Shown: positions 55,731 through 64,000 of the stretch, piece after piece
Layout: every line of letters begins with the position of its first letter
Position numbering within the stretch: the stretch's first letter is position 1
Assembly (NCBI RefSeq): GCF_010389155.1
Contig: NC_057765.1
Span: 4,960,001 to 5,024,000, forward strand
DNA: 64,000 nucleotides
Direction: 5' to 3'
Origin: Erigeron canadensis
Lineage: Eukaryota > Streptophyta > Magnoliopsida > Asterales > Asteraceae
The notes under the pieces: generated by a model
What the model was told of the DNA's origin: nothing
Seen by the model: the letters and a program-made list of their open reading frames with translations, nothing else
Database searches by the model: none
Made by a program: the position numbers and the translations under genes

Positions 55731-55930
55731 TGATCTTGATCGGCTTGAGCCTAGACAATGGATGAATGATAACCTTTTGAATTGAGATCACTCATAGCAA
55801 CATTTGCCCACGGTTGGTCATGAAGCCTATCAACATCCTTCACATACCACAAATATTTCTTTCCCAATTTATCCGCCCAGGGAGGACAAACAATGTAACG
55901 CAATGCTATTAATGCAAAGGTTTGCTTAAA
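55731..55930 (+). pseudogene. Possible Ulp1-like protease fragment
   Basis: The frame gives LDRLEPRQWMNDNLLN, then a stop. The first part resembles the Ulp1/SENP motif in which a Leu, a short spacer and W-L/M-N-D-x-V/L-I/L-N precede the catalytic domain. Such domains are carried by some plant MULE and CACTA elements. A later piece in another frame (SHTTNISFPIYPPREDKQCN) also looks like protein. The fragment is short and broken, so the call is tentative. Confidence 0.3.
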
Positions 55931-56799
55931 CTTTGGTGTGGTATGTGAGCAATGACATATTTGTTTAACTTTGGTGTGGTGTGTAAACTTAAAAGGTGAT
56001 CTGAGTTAAGATCTCCCTTTTGGTCAAAAACATAGAACCTCAAAGAGGATTTTCTTCTTCTCTCTCGTACACTATGAGAGCAATACCTAATGATAACCCC
56101 CTGGGCATCAAGATTTAACTTAAAATGTAATGATAGCAGTTCCCACGCATTTATGTATAACTAAGTTTATTTTGATAGTGTTTTAGATAAATTTAACCCT
56201 GGGTTGTACTATTAAAAGACCTCCGCCCAACCACCCAAACCCTTTGAATACAACTCTTGAACAAGCTGAGTTGAGTTGAGTTGGTTTATTTGTCATTGTA
56301 ATTGACGCATGTGCTAAGCTTGTCTAAGAGTTGTAGTTGAATATGGTTCCGTTATTTAGCTAGTTCATGCAATTTGTAAACCACGAGTTCAGGACTTGTA
56401 ATATGAATAAACTTGATCAACAAAATCAAGCAGTAGGAAAAATCCCCAGTGAAAATGTGAGATGATGGCGATGAATGGGCAGGAGAACCGCGACATGACA
56501 GTCACTTTTGTCCCATCAACTATTTACATTAACTCCTTATTAAAATAGGGGTATGGGATTATAATAGGGGTCAGAGTGATTAATTGTAAGGATTGTAGAT
56601 AGTCGTTGATATTTTTGACATGGTGCTTTCAGGGGCTTTAAGCTTCGATTTTTTACTAACTTTTCTGGTTGGATTTATAAACTTAAACCGACATAGGGCC
56701 TCAATCAAGCTCAATGTGTGCTCAACAAATATGTCTCGCCATTTCGCTTATACTTTGGGTGCTCTTTTTATTGTAGAATGATGATGTATCATCTCTAAT
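55931..56799. other. Spacer before the Tat-type element
   Basis: No gene is supported. The left end of the Tat 5' LTR may lie somewhere in this stretch; I could not find the TG border because the second LTR is outside the window. Confidence 0.4.
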
Positions 56800-57318
56800 A
56801 CTCATTATACTTGATTAATGATCATGAGTAAAGGCTGAGAAAGGCTCCCACCGCCTAATGCTCGTTATACTTGTCCAATGATCATGAGTAAAGGCTGAGA
56901 AAGGCTCCCGCCACCTAATGCCTATCGCTTGAAGCCATGTTAAGTCATAAGCCTCAAACATTCCTGGCAATGCCTACAAAAGGCTACGGCTTCCAAAACC
57001 ACATAACCAGACAACCGTACCTGGTCAGAAGTTGTTACGCTAAAGTCCACACCGAATAACGTTTAGCCAGCCGTTAACGTTACCGTTTGGGACCAGCTTC
57101 TGGATCTTTCTTGCCTACTCTATAAATACCCTCAAACAACCGGTTTGTAGTCTCTAATGAAAAACACACATACAAACCCTCATATTATGCTTGGTGGCGT
57201 GAAGCAACTTTGATACTTCACACCAGTTGGGAACCGCCAACAAGCCTTAATCCTTTATTCACATTTTCTCGATATAAGATTACCCTAACTAATTTAAGTG
57301 TAACTTTACCTTTAAACA
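56800..57318 (+). repeat. Right part of the 5' LTR of the Tat-type element
   Basis: The segment ends TTTAAACA two bases before a primer binding site. It has a TATA box (CTCTATAAATACC near 57118-57130). The left border is unknown. Two 60-base direct repeats sit at 56801-56920 (GATCATGAGTAAAGGCTGAG in each), probably LTR enhancer repeats. Confidence 0.55.
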
Positions 57319-57320
57319 AG

Positions 57321-57332
57321 TGGCGCCATCCA
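57321..57332 (+). other. Primer binding site of the Tat-type element
   Basis: TGGCGCCATCCA begins two bases after the LTR end. TGGCGCC is the usual opening of primer sites in plant Ty3/Gypsy Tat and Athila elements. Confidence 0.65.
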
Positions 57333-57364
57333 CAATCAAATCCTTCTAAAATCTTGTAACGAAA

Positions 57365-58824
57365 ATGGCAGAAGAAGAGGAACCGAGGTCGCCTCCGGGC
57401 TTCGAAACCTCTCGTACGTCCTCATAGGCACCCCCTACGGCCAGACAGCTAGAGGAACTCACCCCACTGTTAAGGGAGTACCTCCGGCACATTGACATGT
57501 AAAGTGTTCGAACGAGGCTAACATATTCAGACGAAACAGATACGCTGAATGAAAGGGCCGAAGTAGAAACACCCGTCTGTGGCATCTCCGGAAGCAGGCA
57601 CGAACCCAGGGTACACTTTGATGAAGCACCAAGAAGGCAAGACAATAACAACGAAGAATACCAACGCAACCTCAAAACTTACCTCCAATGGCGGAAGAAT
57701 ATGTGCGTACAACAGGCCAAACATACAACCGCAACTATCATGCATATATGCACCCTCCACCAACACATTACCACAATACTCCACGTTCACACCAATATTT
57801 TACACCACAACAGACACGAGGATCTCGAAACGGGAACACCTCGTGTTACCCTCCGCAACCTAATGGGAGGCATTCACAATCAAATCTACAAAATCCCAGT
57901 AATTATCAACAACACTATCAATATAACACTACAAGCTATGCACAACCAACCTCCGGTTGGGTCCCGAGTGAAGAAGACATGATAGTTTAGACGGATCCAG
58001 GACCTTTTGTCCAATGGATCGAAGATTTTCCATTACCAGAAGGCGGGCTACCAAAAGGCATCGAAATGTACGATGGAAAAGATGATCCGGATAATCACCT
58101 AAAACACTTCAATGGAATGATCCGCATGCAAAGGTGGAATGTCCCAGGAGCGTGCCAGATGTTTGCCCTCACCCTGAAGGATGTAGCCCGTGCCTGGCTC
58201 GATGCTCAACCGATTGGAAGCATAGTTAACTTTGAAGATTTGAAACACAAGTTTTGTTCCCATTTCAGCCAACAAAGAAAATACAAGAAGATGCATCTGG
58301 AGGCACATAACATCAAACGGAGAGAAAATGAAAGCATCCGGCAGTTTATAACCCGGTATACAGATGAGACAGCACTTATGAAAGGTCTTAGTGAAAATCA
58401 AAAAATCTCGGGTTTCGTACATGGTTTGCGTTTCCAACCGTTGGTAGAATTCCTTTCCACAGATTTGCCAGAAGAATACACGATCCTCATGGACAAGACA
58501 TACACTTTCTTGGTAGGAAAAGAAACAGCAGGAGGAGTCACAGGGCCAAACTATGGAAAAGATTTAGATAGAAATAGGCGGAATCGTCACTCCCGCCAAG
58601 AAAGGTTCCGGACGGCTCCCTTCAACCGCAACCAAGGAAATCCATCGGGGAGCCATAGCACATTAAATAACCAGTCAAAAAACTAGCGGGACATTCTAGC
58701 TACAGAAAAGGCCACGACAAGAGGCCCACGAAATAAAGACACAACCAAATTCTGTGAGTTTCACAACAGATACGGTCATGACACGAACGATTGTAAAGTT
58801 TTCAAAAGCAAAGTAGAAGAGGCA
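57365..58824 (+). pseudogene. Ty3/Gypsy (Tat lineage) gag, broken
   Basis: Gag starts MAEEEEPRSPPGFETS at 57365. Stops interrupt it at 57425 and 57500, a frameshift occurs near 57680, and there are further TAG codons at 57988-57990 and 58684-58686. The retrotransposon gag core is clear (KHFNGMIRMQRWNVPGACQM, ARAWLDAQPIGSI, FCSHFSQQRKYKKMHLE). A variant zinc knuckle follows (CEFHNRYGHDTNDC), as in plant Tat elements. With at least four nonsense codons and one shift the protein cannot be made. Confidence 0.86.
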
Positions 58825-59313
58825 ATGAAATCCGGGAAACTGTCCACGCTACTAAAAGGGATCAAAGAGCCTACGGCCAAACAGAACAAAGGTAAAGAGC
58901 CAATTATAAAAGCGCCAGAGCCAAAGTTGGAACCCTTGGAGTATCCAATAGCGGCTGTAATAACTGAACGAAGGCAACCACCAACCACATTGGCAAGAAG
59001 AGAAGATGGGAAAAAGGTAGCCATCAGCTTCCCCCCGGTAGAAGATGAAGAAGCCTCTGAAGCCCCAATAGTAATCGGGGCAATCATTGGTAACCACCCA
59101 ATGAAAAGGATACATTTGGATACGGGAAGCGGTTGTGAAATCATGTATGAACATTGCTTCCAAAAATTAAAAGCAACTCTGAGAAGGACGAGAAAAGAAA
59201 ACGCCAACCCACTAGTGGGTTTCTAAGGAGAAAGAACATGGTCGCTAGGCGAAGTTACGCTAAATGTAACAGTCGGAAGCATCCCAAGAACAAGAACGGA
59301 AGCATTAACGTTC
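58825..59313 (+). pseudogene. Tat-lineage aspartic protease region, broken
   Basis: This continues the gag frame. The active site is seen as IHLDTGSGCEIMYEHCF at about 59108-59158. A TAA at 59224-59226 interrupts the domain; after it, the same frame resumes with the protease C-terminal part and YNVILGRSAMRKM. Confidence 0.83.
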
Positions 59314-60967
59314 ATGATCGTAAGAGCAGAATCCCTTTACAATGTCATACTTGGGAGATCAGCCATGAGAAAGATGGGAATAGTTCCATCTCCAATCCAT
59401 TCGATTGTTAAGTTCCTAACCCCTCATGGGGTAGGATTTGTCAAAACGGAACCTCGTCCAGAGCGCCAATGTGCCCAAATCACAGCTCCGGAAAGAGGAG
59501 AATCATCAAAGAAAGGTGAATATATTGAAGTCGAAACAGAGAAGTTATACATCAATGAAGAGCATCCAGAACAACATGTGTCCATTGGAAAGCAATTGCC
59601 TACGGAATGCAAAAGGAGGCTGAGAGAAATCTTACAGACGAATAAAGATGTGTTCGCGTGGAAGCCCGCAGACATGACAGGCGTTCCCAAAGAACTGAAG
59701 ATCGGTAAAGAAACTTTTGACACACAACACCGCTTAAATACTCGGCCACACTTAGAACCGGTAAAGCAAAAGCTGCGGAGTCTAGCACCCGATAGAAGTA
59801 AGGCAGTAAGAGAGCAAGTGCAAGATTTGGTAGCTGCTGGGATCCTGCAGGAGGTAAAATACCAGAGTTGGGTGGCAAATCCAGTAATGGTCAAAAAAAC
59901 ATGACGGCGGATGGAGAATGTGTGTTGATTTTACTGATATCAATAAAGTGTGCCCAAAAGATTGCTACCCACTACCCGAAATTGACTGGAAAATTGAGTC
60001 ACTTGTTGACTTCCGCCTAAAGTGTTTTCTAGACGCTTACAAAGGCTATCACCAGATCCAAATGCATCCTGAAGATGAAGATAAAACAGCCTTCTATACC
60101 ACGGAGGGAATCTTTTGCTATAAAAAGATGTCATTTGGTCTGAAGAATGCAGGAGCCACATACCAGAGGCTAGTGGAAAAAGCGTTTGGGAGGCAAATTG
60201 GTAGAAATTTAGAAGCTTACGTGGATGACATGGTCATCAAAAGCAGAAATGAAGAAGATATGTTTGTAGATATTGAGGAGACCTTCAGAACGCTCCGGTC
60301 AATCAACATGAAGCTTAACCAAAAAAAATGCTCGTTCGGGGTAGAAGAAGGCCAATTTTTAGGCCATGTGATAACAAAAGATGGCTTCCGGGCGGATCCA
60401 GAAAAGGTTAAAGATATTCAAAGCATGAAACCTCCACAAGCTCTAAAAGATGTGCAAAGTCTTAATGGAAAATTAGCAGCTCTCCATAGATTTCTATCCA
60501 AGTCAGCAGACAGATCGCTACCCTTCTTTAAAACATTGAAGGGGTGTTTGGTAAAACAACAATTCAGGTGGACAGAGGAAGCCCAGAAAGCTTTCATGGA
60601 GCTAAAAGAGTATTTATGCCAACTGCCTACAATGACAGCCCCAAACCCGGGAGAGGTACTTCAAATATACTTGGTAGCCTCGGAAGAAACAATAAGTGCG
60701 GTATTAATTGCAACAAGAAAAGGGGTGCAGAAACCCGTATACTACGTTAGTAGGGTGCTGCGGCCTCCAGGAACAAGATACCCAGAAATTGAAAAGCTAA
60801 CGCTGGCCCTTGTGCACGCTGCTAGGAGGCTCAGGAGGTATTTTCAGGCACACTCCATCCAAGTATTAATAGACAAACCAATCAAGCAAGTCCTCACAAG
60901 ACCAGAGGTGTCGGGAAGATTAGCAAAATGGGCAGTAGAATTGGGAGAACATGAGATTGACTTCTGA
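59314..60967 (+). pseudogene. Tat-lineage reverse transcriptase and RNase H, frameshifted
   Basis: The RT N-terminal region (HRLNTRPHLEPVKQKLR, LVAAGILQEVKYQSW) ends at a TGA near 59902. A one-base shift then moves the frame, and RT proceeds from 59918 with CVDFTDINKVCPKDCYPLP, KTAFYTTEGIFCYKKMSFGL and the catalytic YVDDMVIKS. The tether and Ty3-type RNase H follow (PVYYVSRVLRPPGTRYPEIE, TRPEVSGRLAKWAVEL) to a TGA at 60965-60967. Confidence 0.9.
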
Positions 60968-61732
60968 CCAAGAAACTCAGTTAAAGGGCAAACACTTGCA
61001 GATTTTTTAGCCTAGGTCCCAACTAAGGAAACAACAGGAAAACAAAAGGCAGCGCCAGAAAAAATCAAAGAAGAAGAGCAGATACAAAGTTCTCCAGACA
61101 CATGGAAGCTATTCACAGATGGAGCGTCAAGTGCGGATGGATCCGGAGCCGGATTGATCTTGACGAACCCGGAAGGCTAGGAGTTCACTTATGCCTTACG
61201 CTTTGACTTCAAAGCATCAAATAACCCGGCAGAATATGAGGCACTTTTGGCAGGCCTGAGGATAGCTAAAGAAATGAAAGTGAAACACCTACATGCTTGT
61301 GTCGACTCCCAAGTAGTGGCTTTCCAAGTAAATGGAGCGTATGAAGCAAAGGAGCCAGCCATGAAGAAATATTTAGAGAAAGTAAAAGAGGTTCAAAAAA
61401 ATTTCGAAACTTTCAAGATAGAAAACATAAGTCGAAATCGTAACAAGATAGCAGATGCATTGAGTAAGCTAGCCTCAACATCATTCGCACATTTAACCAA
61501 AGAAGTGCTGGTGGAAACGCTGAAAAGAAGCTCTATTGATGAAGAAGTCGTGGTGGCTCCAATAGAGGAAGAAGGGCCAACTTGGATGACCCCCATCATC
61601 GAATATTTGACAAGCGGGCTCCTACCGGCAGACAGAGATGAAGCAAGAAAAATAAGGATAAAGGCACCACAGTATGCTCTCAAAGACGAAGGTTTATACA
61701 GGAAGTCTTACCTTGGTCCCTTGTTGCGGTGA
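60968..61732 (+). pseudogene. Second (archaeal-type) RNase H of the Tat element, broken
   Basis: After the first RNase H, the same frame reads WKLFTDGASSADGSGAGLIL, NPAEYEALLAGLRIAKEM, CVDSQVVAFQVNG and NKIADALSKLAS, the motifs of the extra archaeal-type RNase H. A second RNase H after the Ty3 one is a mark of the plant Tat lineage. Stops occur at 61013-61015, 61178-61180 (at a Trp position) and 61730-61732. Confidence 0.84.
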
Positions 61733-62810
61733 GTAGGCCCAAGGCAAGCAAAAGAAGTAATTCGAGAAATACATCATGGAGCCTGCGGAGCTCATGCAGG
61801 ACCTAGGATGGTCGTGGCGAAAATCATGAAGATGGGCTACTACTGGCCCTCTATGCACAATGACACCCTACAAGAAATTCAAGCCTGTGATTCGTGCCAG
61901 ATACATGCCGCAGCTTCCAAACAACCAAAAAGTGAACTCATCCCAGTCACGGCTGCATGGCCTTTCTCCAAGTGGGGAATTGACATAGTAGGACCTTTCC
62001 TAATGGCTCCAAGAAAAATGAAGTTTCTCGTGGTGGCAGTAGACTATTTTACTAAATGGATAGAAGCCAGACCCCTAACCACAATTTCAGGCAAGCAAAT
62101 GGAAGTATTTGCATGGGAACAAATAGTCACAAGATTCGGAATCCCTCAGATAATAGTCAGTGATAATGGGAAACAATTCTGTGAAGGAGTTTTTCCATAA
62201 TTCTGCAAAAATCTGGAGATACAACAACGCTTCACCTCCGTTGCCCATCCTCAGGCTAATGGGCAAGTGGAAGCGATGAACAAACAAATCATTCACGGAA
62301 TCAAGGCGAGGTTGGGAAGATACCAAAATGGATGGTTAGACGAACTCCACCAAGTATTGTGGGCAATACGAACTACTCCAAAGACCAGTAATGGCGAAAC
62401 ACCATTCAGCCTAGTATATGGTTTCGAGGCCATGATACCAGCAGAGGCAAGCGTTCCCACAACCTGCAGGTCAATCACTGAAGAGGAAAACGAAGAGCAG
62501 CTAAGAACAAACCTTGCATTACTGGAAGAAAGAAGAGAGATGGCCTCAATCAGAGAGGCAGCCTACAAGAGGCAGATGAAGAAATATTACGACCAAAGGG
62601 TCAGAAAAGAAGTATTCTTACTAGGTGACTGTCTTTCGAAATAATGATGCTAGCAAAGCTGAGAGGTTGGGAAAGTTAGGCCCTCAATGGGAGGGACCCT
62701 ACAAGGTAACCGAAGCCTGCGGAAATGGCTCTTACAAACTTTCTACCCTCCAAGGAGAAGACCTTCAGCGGACATGGAATGGATCTCAATTGAAAAAATG
62801 TTATGTGTAG
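61733..62810 (+). pseudogene. Tat-lineage integrase, broken
   Basis: The zinc-binding region (HHGACGAHAGPRMV then CDSCQ) is followed by the integrase core with WGIDIVGPF, VSDNGKQFCEGVF and AHPQANGQVEAMNKQI, which supply the D, D and E of the active site. A TAA at 62198-62200 lies between the second D and the E. A one-base loss near 62630 moves the last part (ERLGKLGPQWEGPYKV, LKKCYV) into another frame, ending at 62808-62810. No chromodomain is present. Confidence 0.88.
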
Positions 62811-63612
62811 TCTAGCTTAAAAATGGTAGAGCTTGAAAGCATGTAATTAGTATAGGCTTCGGCCAATTTAAATCAATGAAATATTAGCCCACGGCTATCC
62901 ACGCCTGGGCTCCCATGTGGCTAGCTTTATATGCAATACCCAAGCAAGGAAAAGCATAAAGCGGCAAAAATGCTAAGGCTATGGCTAATGTTGGCTAAAC
63001 AAAGCTGACCACGCCAACCTTTACAATTTTTCCAAGGCAAAATGTCTAGGCTCAAATAGCAAAGGAACACGCCCTCGGCTAACCTTTCTGCTTTAAAGTT
63101 AAATATGTATAATATGCACATACCTGACACACAAAAAAATACTTTGGCAAAATATAGCAACAATACTTAGAATTTGTGGTCGATCATCATCCCACAAAAG
63201 CTTGCGCCACAAGGCCACAATAGCCTTAAAAAGATAAACAAAAATTATGACATTATAAGGTGTGCCTCCATTAGCTTACGGGAAGCTATGGCAAGCCAGA
63301 CTCAAACCCTAGAGGGCATAAACCCAAGGGCGACTCGGCACTTTTCAATTAACTTGTCTACGGAAAGCACATGAGATCATGTCACAGCCTAGCAAGTACC
63401 AAATAAAATGCAATAAACAAGTAAGAAACACACAAAGCATAATACATATTGCATAATATTCTTGGCAAAGAACTACCAAGACAAAACGTATTAATTTCAG
63501 CCACAAAGGCTACGACAGGCATACGAAAGGAGATGAAACATAAAATAGTCCCGACCAACAAAGGTCTATTACAGACAAAATAAACGAAAGTATCATTAAT
63601 AACTCAAGAAAA
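62811..63612 (+). other. Noncoding region between pol and the antisense ORF of the Tat element
   Basis: No long frame is present. It contains several GGCTAxxGC words (ACGGCTATCC, AGGCTATGGC, GCCCTCGGCTAACC) and an AATAAA-poor, A-rich composition. It is internal to the element, since no 3' LTR is reached. Confidence 0.5.
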
Positions 63613-64000
63613 TCAAGAAGCATGAACAGTGGCGCCGGAGGGTGCTGCAGAGGAGGCAGGACTGGAACCTTTAGCAGGTCTAGGTGCCGGTTTGATGGCT
63701 AAAATGGCCGAAGCAGGCAAATGGGAGCTTGAAGCAACGTTTTCAACGTACACATACTTTTTCTTTTGAAAACGCTCCGCTACCCTCTCGAGCTTATCCA
63801 TAGCATTTGGCTAATAGCCCCTGATGGTAGAGACTTCCAAGTCTGGCATGGCAGCTACAACCCTATCCAACCCTTTATGCACACCCGCAGCCATAGCGCA
63901 CTTTTGAACGTTGCCCATCTCTTGCAAGAACTCAAAGCTGTCAAGTAGTTTGGCTACAAGAGAAGGAAAACCTTGGACCAACCACTCTTTGTCAAGGTGA
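63613..64000 (-). pseudogene. Antisense ORF of the Tat-type element, interrupted and cut by the window edge
   Basis: On the minus strand a frame enters from the right edge (EWLVQGFPSLVAKLLDSFEF, then MGNVQKCAMAAGVHKGLDR and MPDLEVSTIRGY). It hits a TAG near 63812 and continues in the same frame with MDKLERVAERFQKKKYVYVE and a Pro/Ala/Ser-rich tail to a stop at 63613. The EWLVQ-FPxLV...LL pattern followed by coiled coil and a low-complexity tail is like the antisense ORFs of plant Tat/Retand elements located between integrase and the 3' LTR. Its function is unknown. Confidence 0.62.

Overview
The window is nuclear DNA of a core eudicot plant. The evidence is GT-AG introns in long AT-rich genes, plastid-targeted and PPR proteins, plant-specific gene families, and a dense mix of plant transposons (MULE, Copia, Ty3/Gypsy-Tat, hAT, Helitron, Stowaway, SINEs). 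The species cannot be decided from the sequence. Gene identities rest on family recognition from memory; no database search was possible.

Layout. 1-7,900 is a transposon block: a divergent pair of small genes with mirrored TATA boxes, an intact 829-aa Mutator (MuDR-type) transposase, a gag-only Copia-like LTR element (TR-GAG type) and a decayed second gag. 8,189-14,328 holds two NDR1/HIN1-like (LEA_2) membrane protein genes separated by a 4.7-kb AT-rich spacer with a CACTA-type MITE, a Stowaway MITE and a SINE. 19,316-53,334 is the host gene core: a 909-aa P-class PPR protein (-), a RING-less MAT1-type CDK-activating-kinase assembly factor (-, 5 exons), an ASG1-like protein (-, 6 exons), an ASHR3/SDG4-like PHD-SET protein (+, 11 exons) and a two-exon small plastid membrane protein (-). 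From memory the PPR, MAT1, ASG1-like and ASHR3 genes correspond to At4g30825, At4g30820, At4g30780 and At4g30860, so this looks like a conserved syntenic block. 53,335-64,000 is repeat-rich and ends in a Ty3/Gypsy Tat-lineage element with two RNase H domains and an antisense ORF, disrupted by many nonsense codons and frameshifts.

Most striking points: (1) the ASHR3-like gene has His-His-Asn where SET enzymes have Asn-His-Ser, and it stops before the post-SET cysteines, next to a nest of insertions (SINE, hAT element, 1.86-kb solo LTR) in a local tandem repeat; (2) a gag-only retroelement; (3) a divergent gene pair sharing a 229-bp promoter; (4) many non-autonomous elements with readable target-site duplications.

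Splice sites and translations were worked out by hand; positions may be off by a base or two in places. No CRISPR, rRNA or true tRNA gene was seen.
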